From JACVRM01 sp963755085 (GTDB taxonomy: Bacteria > Actinomycetota > Thermoleophilia > Gaiellales > Gaiellaceae): a stretch of 64,000 nt of DNA. A program made the position numbers and the translations under genes. How positions within the stretch are numbered: position 1 is the first letter of the stretch; every line of letters begins with the position of its first letter. This document shows, piece after piece, positions 25,862-33,947 of the stretch. The notes beneath the pieces are model-generated. The model did not search any database. It was not told the origin of the DNA and saw nothing but the letters and a program-made list of their open reading frames with translations. The stretch spans positions 62,001 to 126,000 of the forward strand of contig CAVWIN010000008.1 in assembly GCA_963755085.1 (NCBI GenBank). Direction: 5' to 3'.

Positions 25862-26565
25862 GTGGCCGAGGTGGCCGCGACCGTCCCGGAGACGCCGCGC
25901 ACGCGCACGCTCGTGCTCGACGTGCCGGGCTGGGGCGGCCACCGGGCCGGCCAGCACCTCGACGTGCGCCTGACCTCGGACGACGGCTACCAGGCGCAGC
26001 GCTCCTACTCGATCGCCTCCGCGCCGGGTGACCGCCTGGCGATCACCGTCGAGCGGCTCTCCGACGGCGAGGTGTCGCCCTACCTCGTCGACGTGGTGCA
26101 CGAGGGTGACGCGTTCGAGGTGCGCGGTCCGATCGGCGGCTACTTCGTCTGGGAGCCGGGCGACGAGCGGCCGGTGCTGCTCGTCGGCGGCGGGTCGGGC
26201 GTCGTGCCGCTGATGGCGATGGCCCGCGCGCGGGCCATGGCCGGCGCCGGCGCGCGCATGCGCCTGCTCTACTCGTCGCGGACGCTCGACGACGTGATCT
26301 ACCGCGAGGAGCTCGACCGGCTGGCACGACGGCGGCTTCGACGTCGTCGTACACGCTGACGCGGGGCCAGCCACCCGGCTGGACGGGCTACGCGCGGCGG
26401 ATCGACGACGACATGCTGCGCGAGGTCGCCTGGCCGGCGGGCGACGAGCCGATCGTGTTCGTGTGCGGGTCGACGCACTTCGTCGACGCGGCCGCGGATG
26501 GGCTCGTACGGCTCGGCTACGACCCGGGCTGGATCAGGACCGAGCGCTTCGGAGCGACAGGCTGA
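25862..26565 (+). pseudogene. FAD/NAD(P) reductase, copy 1, frameshifted
   Basis: This is the counterpart of the intact reductase at 29584. The N-terminal flavin domain (QRSYSIASAPGDRL) and the nucleotide motif (LVGGGSGVVPLMAM) are intact, but extra bases near 26328 and 26345 shift the frame before the last 70 residues (GQPPGWTGYARRIDDD is only found in another frame). The C-terminal NAD(P) contact CGSTHFVD is therefore lost as read. The start has the same CTGACATGG junction as copy 2. Confidence 0.82.
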
Positions 26566-26567
26566 CG

Positions 26568-26829
26568 ATGGACGACCGGCGCCTGGACGGCAACGCGATC
26601 GGCGGCGACCTGATGGAGCTCTTCGGGACGGAGATGACGGTCGCGTGGGCGGTGTGCCGCTCCTGCGGCGCCCACGACCAGCTGGCCGAGATGCAGGTCT
26701 ACCGCGACGCGCCCGGGATCGTCGGACGCTGCCGGCACTGCGAGGCCGTGCTGCTGCGCATCGTGCGCGCCCCCGGCCGGACGTACGTCGAGCTCACGGG
26801 CGTCGCGAGCCTCGAGCTGCCCGGGCTAG
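26568..26829 (+). pseudogene. DUF6510-like zinc-ribbon protein, copy 1, stop lost by 1-base insertion
   Basis: The frame from ATG 26568 matches the 86-residue protein at 30285 almost to its end, with both CxxC pairs present (CRSCG and CRHCE). One extra base near 26819 (GAGCTGCCCGGG against GAGCTCCCGGG) moves the TAG out of frame, so translation would run on through the antisense of the cupin to 27308. The true gene end corresponds to the TAG at 26827-26829. Confidence 0.75.
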
Positions 26830-27295
26830 TCCTCTTCCCCGTCGAAGTAGTCGAGCATCGGCCCGGGGCGGCTGAGCAGGATGCGCTCGCCGGCGGCGCT
26901 GCGCGCGCCGATCTTGCCGCTGTCCGGGTACTCGACGATCTCGGGCATGAGCATCGTCGAGAGCATCAGGACGCGTATCGGCGCGTCGGTTCGGTTGATC
27001 ACCTGGTGGAAGCCGTCGGCGCCGCGCCGGAAGACGGCGACGTCGCCCTCGCGCGAGCGTCTGCTCGCCGTCGGCGGTGCGCAGCGTCGGCTCGCCGCGG
27101 AGGACGATCAGCCACTCCTCGTTCGCGTGGTGCGTGTGGTACGGGAACAGCGGGTTGCCCGGGCTCGAGCTCGTACATGCTCCCGCCCATCAGCTCGGCG
27201 CCGAGGCGCTGCCCGATCCAGACGTCCTTGGCGCGCCAGCCCTCGCGCTCCTCGATCCGGTCCCACTCGTCGGCGCCGAGGTTGAAGACGTCCAT
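26826..27295 (-). pseudogene. Cupin protein, copy 1, frameshifted
   Basis: This is the counterpart of the intact cupin at 30542. The first 46 residues (DVFNLGADEWDRIEERE onward to ELEPG) are in frame from ATG 27295. Extra bases near 27162 (GGGTTGCCCGGG against CGGTTGCCCGG) and near 27053 (CTCGCGCGAG against CTCGCCGAG) then disrupt the metal-binding barrel. The C-terminal part (PEIVEYPDSGKIGARSAAGE) is still recognisable in the other frame down to the stop at 26826. Confidence 0.8.
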
Positions 27296-27356
27296 GGCGG
27301 GACACTAGACAGCCGCGCCGCGCCTAGACACCCCTCCGGCGTCTAGCGTTGTCGCA

Positions 27357-27911
27357 ATGGCGGTGAGCCACCGCGCGGAGGGCGAGGAGCGAGTCAGCCC
27401 GCTCGAGCTCTTCTTCGACCTCGTGTTCGTGTTCGCGATCACCCAGGTCACCGGCCTGGTCTCGCGCAACCCGACCTGGACCGGCGTCGCGCAGGGCATC
27501 ATCATCCTCGCGCTGCTCTGGTGGGCGTGGGCGGCGTACGCCTGGCTCACCGGCACCGTCGACCCGGAGGACGGGGTCATCCGGCTGGCGATCTTCGGGG
27601 CGATGGGGACGATGCTGATCGCGTCGCTCGCGGTGCCGCACGCCTTCGGCGACGACGCGGTGCTCTTCGTCGCCGCATACGTGGCCGTCCGCCTCGCCCA
27701 TATCGGGCTCTACGTGCTCGTCGGCCGCGGCGACCGCGAGCTGCTGGGCGCGATCGCGCGCCTCGGGTACGGCGCCGCCCCGGCGGCCGTGCTGCTGTTC
27801 GTCGGCGCGCTCGTGGGCGGGGATGCGCAGATCGTGATCTGGGCTGTGGCAATCGTCGTCGACGCGCTCGGCGCGGTCATCGGCGGCGCGCGCGGCTGGC
27901 ACCTGGCGGCC
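27357..27911 (+). pseudogene. LtrA family membrane protein, 3'-truncated and joined to the next propeller gene
   Basis: The first 185 codons of an LtrA-type membrane protein (ERVSPLELFFDLVFVFAITQ) are present and in frame, giving about six membrane spans. After RGWHLAA the sequence switches to the upstream flank of the second propeller gene. No stop intervenes, so one open frame of 538 codons runs from 27357 to 28973, an LtrA N-half fused to the propeller. About 37 of 185 residues differ from the intact LtrA at 31066. Whether the fusion is made or the propeller starts at its own ATG is unknown. Confidence 0.8.
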
Positions 27912-27947
27912 GGGCCGCCAAACAGCAGGGGTCGGCAAGGAGCAGCA

Positions 27948-28973
27948 ATGACTCGGAACCCAGCGGTATACGTCCAAACGAACGACGCGGCGACCAACGA
28001 GGTGCTCGCGTTCGCCCGCGGCGCCGACGGTGCGCTCGCCGCCGGCGAGCGGTACGTGACCGGCGGACGCGGCACCGGCAAGCCGCATCTCGCCTCCCAG
28101 AGCTCCGTCGTGCTCGACTCGAGCGGCGACTGGCTGCTGGTCGCGAATGCCGGCAGCGACGACATCACCCTCTTCGCCGTCGTCGACGCCGGGCTCAGCC
28201 TCGCCGACCAGATCGCCTCGGGCGGCTCGGCGCCGACGAGTGTCGCCGTCCACGGCTCGCTCGTCTACGTCCTCAACAACGGCTCGGCGTCGCTCAGCGG
28301 CTTCCGGATCGAGGACGCCGGTCTGGTGGCGATCGCCGACTCGGCGCGGTCACTCAGCTCGCCCGACGCGGACGGAGCACAGGTGGCGTTCAGCCCGGAC
28401 GGAAAGACACTCGTCGTCACCGAGCGCGGCACGAACAGCATCTCGAGCTACGCCGTGCGCCCCGACGGCGGCCTTGACGGGCCGTCGACGATCCCGTCGG
28501 CGGGCGCCACGCCATACGGGTTCGACTTCGCCGGCGACGCGCTGGTCGTCACCGAGGCGTTCGGCGGCGCCGTCGGCGCCGCGGCTGCGTCCTCGTACAC
28601 GGTCGCGGAGCCGGGTAGGCTCGCGCCCGTGAGCGGCTCGGTTGCCGACACCCGCAGCGAGGTCTGCTGGGCCGTCGTGACCCGCGACGGACGCTACGCA
28701 TTCGTCACGAACTTCGGCGACGGCACGATCTCGAGCTACACGGTCGGCGACGGCGGCGCGCTCGAGCTGCTGGAGCCGGTCGCAGCGTCCACCCGGCTTG
28801 GCGAGAAGGGCATCCGCGACGAGGCCCTGACCCCGGATGGGCGCTTCCTCTACGCAATCGACGCCGACGCCCAGCGCCTCTTCGGCTGGACGGTCGGGGC
28901 CGACGGCGCCCTGTCCCCGGTCGGCGAGATCGCCGGTGTGCCGGACACGGTGGCGGGGCTGGCGGCGAGCTGA
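27948..28973 (+). CDS. Beta-propeller lactonase-like protein, copy 2
   Basis: This 341-residue protein is the second copy of the propeller at 24225, with changes F to Y in SISSYAVRP and two near the end (VGADGALSP). Its own AAGGAGC ribosome site and ATG at 27948 are retained from copy 1, which favours independent initiation, although the frame is also open from the cut ltrA upstream. Its stop overlaps the start of the intact oxidase gene (TGATG). It has no copy of the divergent promoter region and so probably depends on read-through from the first unit or on a promoter inside the cut ltrA. Confidence 0.82.
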   Translation: MTRNPAVYVQTNDAATNEVLAFARGADGALAAGERYVTGGRGTGKPHLASQSSVVLDSSGDWLLVANAGSDDITLFAVVDAGLSLADQIASGGSAPTSVAVHGSLVYVLNNGSASLSGFRIEDAGLVAIADSARSLSSPDADGAQVAFSPDGKTLVVTERGTNSISSYAVRPDGGLDGPSTIPSAGATPYGFDFAGDALVVTEAFGGAVGAAAASSYTVAEPGRLAPVSGSVADTRSEVCWAVVTRDGRYAFVTNFGDGTISSYTVGDGGALELLEPVAASTRLGEKGIRDEALTPDGRFLYAIDADAQRLFGWTVGADGALSPVGEIAGVPDTVAGLAAS

Positions 28974-29575
28974 TGCCCGTCATCTCCCGCGGCTTCCACG
29001 GCCGCCACCAGGACGAACCGTCCGACCGGGTTCCGCCGGGCCAGTACGTCACCGGCGATTTTCCGGTTCTCTCAGCCGGACCGACGCCCCACGTCCACCT
29101 GGACTCGTGGACGTTCGAGATCCAGCGCGGCGGCGATGTCCTCGCCTCGTGGACCTGGGACGAGTTCCAGGCCCTGCCGCGCGAGCCGGTCACGCAGGAC
29201 ATCCACTGCGTCACCAAGTGGTCCAAGCTCGACACGACGTGGGAAGGCGTGTCGGTCGACACGCTGCTGGAGGGCGTCGACGACGACTCCGCCTACGTCC
29301 TCGCCTACTCCTACGGGGGCTACGACACGAACCTGCCGCGCGACGACGTCAGCGACGGGAAGGCGTGGGTCGTCGACACGTTCGGCGGCGAGCCGCTCGA
29401 CCCGGAGCACGGCGGCCCGGCACGGCTGCTCGTCCCGCACCTCTACTTCTGGAAGAGCGCGAAGTGGGTGCGCGGCCTGATCATGCGCGACGAGGACGAC
29501 CCCGGCTTCTGGGAGTCGAACGGTTACCACCTGCGCGGGGACCCGTGGCTGGAACAGCGGTACTGGGGCGACTGA
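28973..29575 (+). CDS. Sulfite-oxidase-like molybdopterin oxidoreductase
   Basis: The 200-residue protein is a short sulfite oxidase/MsrP-type molybdoenzyme. The cysteine in IHCVTKWS is the expected molybdenum ligand, and GYDTNLPRDD, ARLLVPHLYFWKSAKW and GYHLRGDPWLEQRYWGD are the family's cofactor and tail motifs. There is no Tat signal, so unlike MsrP it should stay in the cytoplasm. It is followed at once by a flavin reductase and a small zinc-ribbon protein, a set that suggests NAD(P)H-driven reduction of a substrate such as an oxidised sulfur or nitrogen compound. The reaction is not known for this subgroup. Confidence 0.88.
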   Translation: MPVISRGFHGRHQDEPSDRVPPGQYVTGDFPVLSAGPTPHVHLDSWTFEIQRGGDVLASWTWDEFQALPREPVTQDIHCVTKWSKLDTTWEGVSVDTLLEGVDDDSAYVLAYSYGGYDTNLPRDDVSDGKAWVVDTFGGEPLDPEHGGPARLLVPHLYFWKSAKWVRGLIMRDEDDPGFWESNGYHLRGDPWLEQRYWGD

Positions 29576-29583
29576 CATGGCTC

Positions 29584-30285
29584 GTGGCCGAGGTGGCCGC
29601 GACCGTCCCGGAGGCGCCGCGCACGCGCACGCTCGTGCTCGACGTGCCGGGCTGGGGCGGCCACCGGGCCGGCCAGCACCTCGACGTGCGCCTGACCTCG
29701 GACGACGGCTACCAGGCGCAGCGCTCCTACTCGATCGCCTCCGCGCCGGGGGACCGCCTCGCGATCACCGTCGAGCGGCTCTCCGACGGCGAGGTGTCGC
29801 CCTACCTCGTCGACGTGGTGCACGAGGGTGACGCGTTCGAGGTGCGCGGTCCGATCGGCGGCTACTTCGTCTGGGAGCCGGGCGACGAGAGACCGGTGCT
29901 GCTCGTCGGCGGCGGGTCGGGCGTCGTGCCGCTGATGGCGATGGCCCGCGCGCGGGCCATGTCCGGCGCCGGCGCGCGCATGCGCCTGCTCTACTCCTCG
30001 CGGACGATCGACGACGTGATCTACCGCGAAGAGCTCGATCGGCTGGCACACGGCGGCTTCGACGTCTCGTACACGCTGACGCGGGGCCAGCCACCCGGAT
30101 GGACGGGCTACGCGCGACGGATCGACGACGACATGCTGCGCGAGGTCGCCTGGCCGGCGGGCGACGAGCCGATCGTGTTCGTGTGCGGGTCGACGCACTT
30201 CGTCGACGCGGCCGCGGACGGGCTTGTACGGCTCGGCTACGACCCAGGCTGGATCAGGACCGAGCGCTTCGGAGCGACAGGCTGA
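29584..30285 (+). CDS. FAD/NAD(P)-binding ferredoxin-reductase-type oxidoreductase
   Basis: The protein of about 233 residues has the flavin-binding RSYSIAS motif, a glycine-rich nucleotide loop (LVGGGSGVVPLMAM) and the C-terminal contact CGSTHFVDA, as in ferredoxin-NADP reductase-like flavoproteins, without an iron-sulfur domain. It is the likely electron donor to the molybdoenzyme upstream. GTG 29584 is given as start, but CTG 29572 in the junction CTGA would add four residues and give the family's usual spacing by overlap with the oxidase stop. There is no ATG. Its TGA overlaps the ATG of the next gene. Confidence 0.85.
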   Translation: MAEVAATVPEAPRTRTLVLDVPGWGGHRAGQHLDVRLTSDDGYQAQRSYSIASAPGDRLAITVERLSDGEVSPYLVDVVHEGDAFEVRGPIGGYFVWEPGDERPVLLVGGGSGVVPLMAMARARAMSGAGARMRLLYSSRTIDDVIYREELDRLAHGGFDVSYTLTRGQPPGWTGYARRIDDDMLREVAWPAGDEPIVFVCGSTHFVDAAADGLVRLGYDPGWIRTERFGATG

Positions 30286-30545
30286 TGGACGACCGGCGCC
30301 TGGACGGCAACGCGATCGGCGGCGACCTGATGGAGCTCTTCGGGACGGAGATGACGGTCGCGTGGGCGGTGTGCCGCTCCTGCGGCGCCCACGACCAGCT
30401 GGCCGAGATGCAGGTCTACCGCGACGCGCCGGGGATCGTCGGACGCTGCCGGCACTGCGAGGCCGTGCTGCTGCGCATCGTGCGCGCGCCGGGCCGCACG
30501 TACGTCGAACTTACGGGCGTCGCGAGCCTCGAGCTCCCGGGCTAG
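30285..30545 (+). CDS. DUF6510-like small zinc-ribbon protein
   Basis: The 86-residue protein has two CxxC pairs 23 residues apart (CRSCGAHDQ and CRHCEAVLL), so it should bind one zinc. It resembles DUF6510 proteins, which occur next to this oxidase and reductase pair. Its start shares a base with the reductase stop, so expression is coupled; it may be a chaperone or small regulator for the enzyme pair, which is only an inference from position. Its TAG overlaps the stop of the convergent cupin in the palindrome CTAG. Confidence 0.78.
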   Translation: MDDRRLDGNAIGGDLMELFGTEMTVAWAVCRSCGAHDQLAEMQVYRDAPGIVGRCRHCEAVLLRIVRAPGRTYVELTGVASLELPG

Positions 30546-31009
30546 TCCTCTTCCCCGTCGAAGTAGTCGAGCATCGGCCCGGGGCGGCTGAGCAAGATCC
30601 GCTCGCCGGCGGCGCTGCGCGCGCCGATCTTGCCGCTGTCGGGGTACTCGACGATCTCGGGCATGAGCATCGTCGAGAGCATCAGGATGCGCACCGGCGC
30701 ATCGGTGCGATTGATGACCTGGTGGAAGCCGTCGGCACCGCGCCGGAAGACGGCGACGTCGCCCTCGCCGAGCGTCTGCTCGCCGTCGGCCGTGCGCAGC
30801 GTGGGCTCGCCGCGGAGAACTATCAGCCACTCCTCGTTCGCGTGGTGCGTGTGGTACGGGAACAGCCGGTTGCCCGGCTCGAGCTCGTACATGCTCCCGC
30901 CCATCAGCTCGGCGTTCAGGCGGTGCCCGATCCAGACGTCCTTGGCCCGCCAGCCTTCGCGCTCCTCGATACGGTCCCACTCGTCGGCGCCGAGGTTGAA
31001 GACGTCCAC
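30542..31009 (-). CDS. Cupin-domain protein
   Basis: The 155-residue single-domain cupin has the metal motif 1 in FPYHTHHANEEWLIVLRGE and motif 2 in VAVFRRGADGFHQVIN, giving the His-His-Glu and His ligands. It ends with an acidic tail (LDYFDGEED). It faces the oxidase operon tail to tail, overlapping by four bases. Such cupins can be isomerases, dioxygenases or ligand sensors; nothing here decides between them. It starts with ATG 31009, and the divergent LtrA gene starts 57 bases away. Confidence 0.85.
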   Translation of the reverse strand: MDVFNLGADEWDRIEEREGWRAKDVWIGHRLNAELMGGSMYELEPGNRLFPYHTHHANEEWLIVLRGEPTLRTADGEQTLGEGDVAVFRRGADGFHQVINRTDAPVRILMLSTMLMPEIVEYPDSGKIGARSAAGERILLSRPGPMLDYFDGEED

Positions 31010-31065
31010 GGCGGGACCCTAGTCGACCCCCGCCCAGACCCGCGCCGGCGGGCTAGCGTTGCGCA

Positions 31066-32223
31066 ATGTCGCTGACACACAGGGCCGAAGGCGAGGAGCG
31101 GGTCACACCGCTCGAGCTCTTCTTCGACCTCGTCTTCGTGTTCGCGATCACGCAGGTCACCGGCCTCGTGACGCGCAATCCGACCTGGGAGGGCGTCGCG
31201 CAGGGCCTCGTCGTGCTCGCGCTGCTCTGGTGGGCGTGGACGGCGTACGCCTGGCTGACGGGCACCGTCGACCCGGAGGACGGCGTCATCCGCCTCGCGA
31301 TCTTCGCCGCGATGGGCGCGATGCTGACCGCGTCGCTGGCGGTGCCGCACGCGTTCGGCGACGACGCCTGGCTGTTCGTGGGGACGTACGTCGCGGTACG
31401 CCTCGCCCACCTCGTGCTCTATGCGCTCGTCGGCCGCGGCGACAGGGAGCTGCTCGGCGCAATCGTGCGGTTGAGCTACGGCACGATCGCCGCGGCGGTG
31501 CTCCTGGTCGCCGGTGCGGCTATCGGCGGGAACGCCCAGATCGCGCTCTGGGCGGTGGCGATCGTCATCGACATGCTCGGCGCGTTCGTCCGCGGCAGCC
31601 GCGGCTGGCACCTCGCCGCGAGCCACTTCGCCGAGCGGCACGGGCTGATCATCATCATCGCGCTCGGCGAGTCGATCGTCGCCGTCGGCGCCGGCACGCT
31701 CGGCGTCCCGCTCGACGCCGGCGTCGTCACCGCGGCGCTGCTCGGGCTCGCGATCGCGTGCGCGCTCTGGTGGGCGTACTTCGACGTCGTCGCGATCGCG
31801 GCGGAGCGGCGGCTGCGCCGCGCCGAGGGCATGGAGGCGCTCTCGATCGCGCGTGACTCGTACAGCTACCTACACCTGCCGATGGTCGCCGGGATCATCT
31901 TCTACGCGGTCGGCGTGAAGAAGACGATCGCCCACGTCGGCGACCCGCTCCACACCGTGCCGGCCGTCGCCCTGTGCGGCGGCGTCGCGCTCTACCTGCT
32001 CGCGCACGTCGCCTTCCGCCTGCGCAACATGCGCACCTGGAGCGTGCGGCGCGTGGTGTGCGCCGGGATCCTGCTCGCGCTCGTGCCTGTCGCCGTCTCG
32101 GTGCCTTCGCTGGTGACGCTCGCGCTCGTCACGGCGGTGTCGGCAGGCCTGATCGCCTACGAGGCGATCCGCTACGCCGAGGCGCGCGAGCGGCTGCGGC
32201 GGGCGGCGCTCTCTCCGGGCTGA
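31066..32223 (+). CDS. Low temperature requirement protein A (LtrA) family membrane protein
   Basis: The 385-residue integral membrane protein opens with the family signature ERVTPLELFFDLVFVFAITQ and has about 10-12 hydrophobic spans, including LGESIVAVGAG and the WWAYFDVVA stretch near residue 235. LtrA was named from a Listeria cold-growth locus, but its biochemical role is not known. It is the intact version of the gene cut at 27357, and it closes the second unit of the duplication. The last 200 residues are unique in the window. Confidence 0.9.
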   Translation: MSLTHRAEGEERVTPLELFFDLVFVFAITQVTGLVTRNPTWEGVAQGLVVLALLWWAWTAYAWLTGTVDPEDGVIRLAIFAAMGAMLTASLAVPHAFGDDAWLFVGTYVAVRLAHLVLYALVGRGDRELLGAIVRLSYGTIAAAVLLVAGAAIGGNAQIALWAVAIVIDMLGAFVRGSRGWHLAASHFAERHGLIIIIALGESIVAVGAGTLGVPLDAGVVTAALLGLAIACALWWAYFDVVAIAAERRLRRAEGMEALSIARDSYSYLHLPMVAGIIFYAVGVKKTIAHVGDPLHTVPAVALCGGVALYLLAHVAFRLRNMRTWSVRRVVCAGILLALVPVAVSVPSLVTLALVTAVSAGLIAYEAIRYAEARERLRRAALSPG

Positions 32224-32265
32224 CGCGGATGTAACGAACGGCGCGAGCCGGACATAGTCCATGTG

Positions 32266-32757
32266 ATGGGCCCGGACGAGTTCGAAGCGCTGTACCGCGA
32301 GCACGCGGGGCGGGTGCTGGCCTACTGCATGCGGCGCACGAGCGAGGGCGCCGACGACGCGCTAGCCGAGACATTCGCGGTCGCCTGGCGGCGGCGCGAC
32401 GCGATCCCGCGCGAGCCGTTGCCCTGGCTCTACGGCGTCGCGCGGCGCGTGCTTGCGAACCAGCGCCGGTCGGCGCGCCGGCAGAGCGCCGCCGCGGCAA
32501 GGCTCGCCGCCGAGCCGCGGGCGGAGACACGCGACGCCCAGCCCGTGCTCGCTGCACTTGCAGCCCTGCGGCCCGCCGACCGCGAGCTGTTGATGCTCGT
32601 CGCCTGGGAGGGGCTTTCACCGGCAGAGGCAGCACGCGCGCTCGGCACCACCGCCGCGACGTGCCGGGTGCGCTTGTTCCGCGCGCGCCGGCGACTTGAA
32701 CGACTCGTCGCCCGCGACCCAACCCGTCCGGCGGTTCGAGAGGAGGTCACGTCATGA
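32266..32757 (+). CDS. ECF-type RNA polymerase sigma factor
   Basis: The 163-residue protein has sigma region 2 (FEALYREHAGRVLAYCMRR, then AEDA-like DDALAETFAVAWRR) and region 4 (LRPADRELLMLVAWEGLSPAEAARALG, with RVRLFRARRRL). It is a small extracytoplasmic-function sigma factor. GTG 32263 directly before ATG 32266 is an alternative start. The stop overlaps the ATG of the next gene (ATGA), so sigma and its membrane-anchored partner are made together, the usual arrangement for ECF sigma and anti-sigma pairs. Confidence 0.9.
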   Translation: MGPDEFEALYREHAGRVLAYCMRRTSEGADDALAETFAVAWRRRDAIPREPLPWLYGVARRVLANQRRSARRQSAAAARLAAEPRAETRDAQPVLAALAALRPADRELLMLVAWEGLSPAEAARALGTTAATCRVRLFRARRRLERLVARDPTRPAVREEVTS

Positions 32758-33947
32758 GCACCGCGATGGAGAGGCTTGCCCGTGCAAATCCGTTCCCCGG
32801 CCCGCTGGACGAACGCGCGCACGAGCTTGCCGGCTCATGGCAGGAGCTCGACCCGACCCCGATCTTCGCGCGCGGACGCCGCCGGCTGGTCGTCGCCGTC
32901 GCGGCCGGAGTGGCCGTCCTCGTCGCGGCGGGTGCGGCCCTCGCGCTCCGCGCCGACTGGATCGACTTCTCGCAGGCCGAGCATGCGCCGCCGGACATCG
33001 TGAAGCGGTTCTCGGACCTGGATGTGCAGGCGCCGCCGGGGATGGCCCCGGGCGTCATCGCAGATCAGACGCGGCGCATCCCGGTACCCGACAACACCGG
33101 CCGGGTATGGACGTTCTGGGTCGCACCGACGCGGAGCGGCGGCTGGTGCATGGAGATCGCCGACGTCGGCGGCGGGTGCGACAGGCTCGGCGCGTTCCCG
33201 GTGAGCGCCGCCTGGGGCGCGTGGGACTCCACGGGGAAGCGGCCGGACGATCCGCGCGTCATGACGGAGATCGACGGATTCGTACGCGCGCGCTTCGTCG
33301 ACTCGCTGCGTGTCCGTTTCGCCGACGGCGCCACCGAACGCGCGAATGTGGTGTGGGTGTCCGCGCCGATCGGCGGCGGGTTCTTCTACTTCGAGGTGCC
33401 TCCGAGCCACCGCATCGGCGGCCGTGAGGCAGTGGCAGTCGAGGCGCTGGACGCCGACGGGAACGTCGTCATGAGCGAGTACAACGACCCGAGCGCCGCG
33501 CCCGTTCCGCCTCCCGAGGCGCTGACGTCCGAGCAGCGGGCACTCGCTCGGGCCCCGACGCCGGACGGCGAGGCGGTTCTCTGGTCGGCGCCCACCCGTT
33601 ATGGCGGCGTCGCCAGGTGGGTCGAGATCGGAGGGACACCGCGCCATCGCGGCGCCGGCGCGGCGGATGCGACCTGGATTCCGACTCCTCACTCGGTGGT
33701 CGTCGCCGGGAGTTTCGCGCCGCGATTCCGCAGCGTGACCATGACGTTTGCGGACTACTCGCACGTGACCGTGCCACTGCACGACGGTGCACTCCTCTAC
33801 GTTGTCCCCGCCGGCCACCTGACGCCTGCAACGGCGCTCGCCGAGATCAAAGCCGTGCCCGAGCGAGGCACGCCCGTGAACATCGAGGTCTTCCCGGGGC
33901 TGAGCGGCTGCCAGGCACCGCTCCCGACGAAGGAGGTCTGCGGCTAG
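32754..33947 (+). CDS. Single-span membrane protein coupled to the ECF sigma factor
   Basis: The 397-residue protein has a soluble N-terminus of about 45 residues, one membrane span (LVVAVAAGVAVLVAAGAALAL, near 45-65) and a large outer region with paired cysteines (GGWCMEIADVGGGCDRL). The order and overlap with the sigma gene suggest an anti-sigma or sensor role, but no HxxxCxxC zinc anti-sigma motif is visible in the N-terminus, so this is inference from position. The outer domain is not recognised. Four bases overlap with the convergent exporter gene. Confidence 0.65.
   Translation: MSTAMERLARANPFPGPLDERAHELAGSWQELDPTPIFARGRRRLVVAVAAGVAVLVAAGAALALRADWIDFSQAEHAPPDIVKRFSDLDVQAPPGMAPGVIADQTRRIPVPDNTGRVWTFWVAPTRSGGWCMEIADVGGGCDRLGAFPVSAAWGAWDSTGKRPDDPRVMTEIDGFVRARFVDSLRVRFADGATERANVVWVSAPIGGGFFYFEVPPSHRIGGREAVAVEALDADGNVVMSEYNDPSAAPVPPPEALTSEQRALARAPTPDGEAVLWSAPTRYGGVARWVEIGGTPRHRGAGAADATWIPTPHSVVVAGSFAPRFRSVTMTFADYSHVTVPLHDGALLYVVPAGHLTPATALAEIKAVPERGTPVNIEVFPGLSGCQAPLPTKEVCG

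Larger units (their letters stand above)
24193..27915. repeat. Tandem duplication, first (degraded) unit
   Basis: Bases from 24193 match those from 27916 with an offset of 3723. The unit runs from 32 bases upstream of the propeller start codon to codon 185 of ltrA. The first unit carries several extra single bases relative to the second, which break its oxidase, reductase, DUF6510-like and cupin genes, and it ends with a cut ltrA. Protein differences grow along the unit: 3 of 341 in the propeller, 37 of 185 in LtrA. Confidence 0.92.
27916..31620. repeat. Tandem duplication, second (intact) unit
   Basis: This is the intact copy of the segment that begins at 24193. Sequence similarity runs to about 31620 inside ltrA, after which ltrA continues as unique sequence to 32223. 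The segment starts directly after the cut ltrA of the first unit, without the divergent promoter region (24064-24192) that precedes the first propeller gene. Confidence 0.92.

Noticed and set aside
24193..31620. Transposon as cause of the duplication
   Set aside because: No transposase, terminal inverted repeats or target duplications flank the units; the only shared junction sequence is a few bases at CGCCAAAC.
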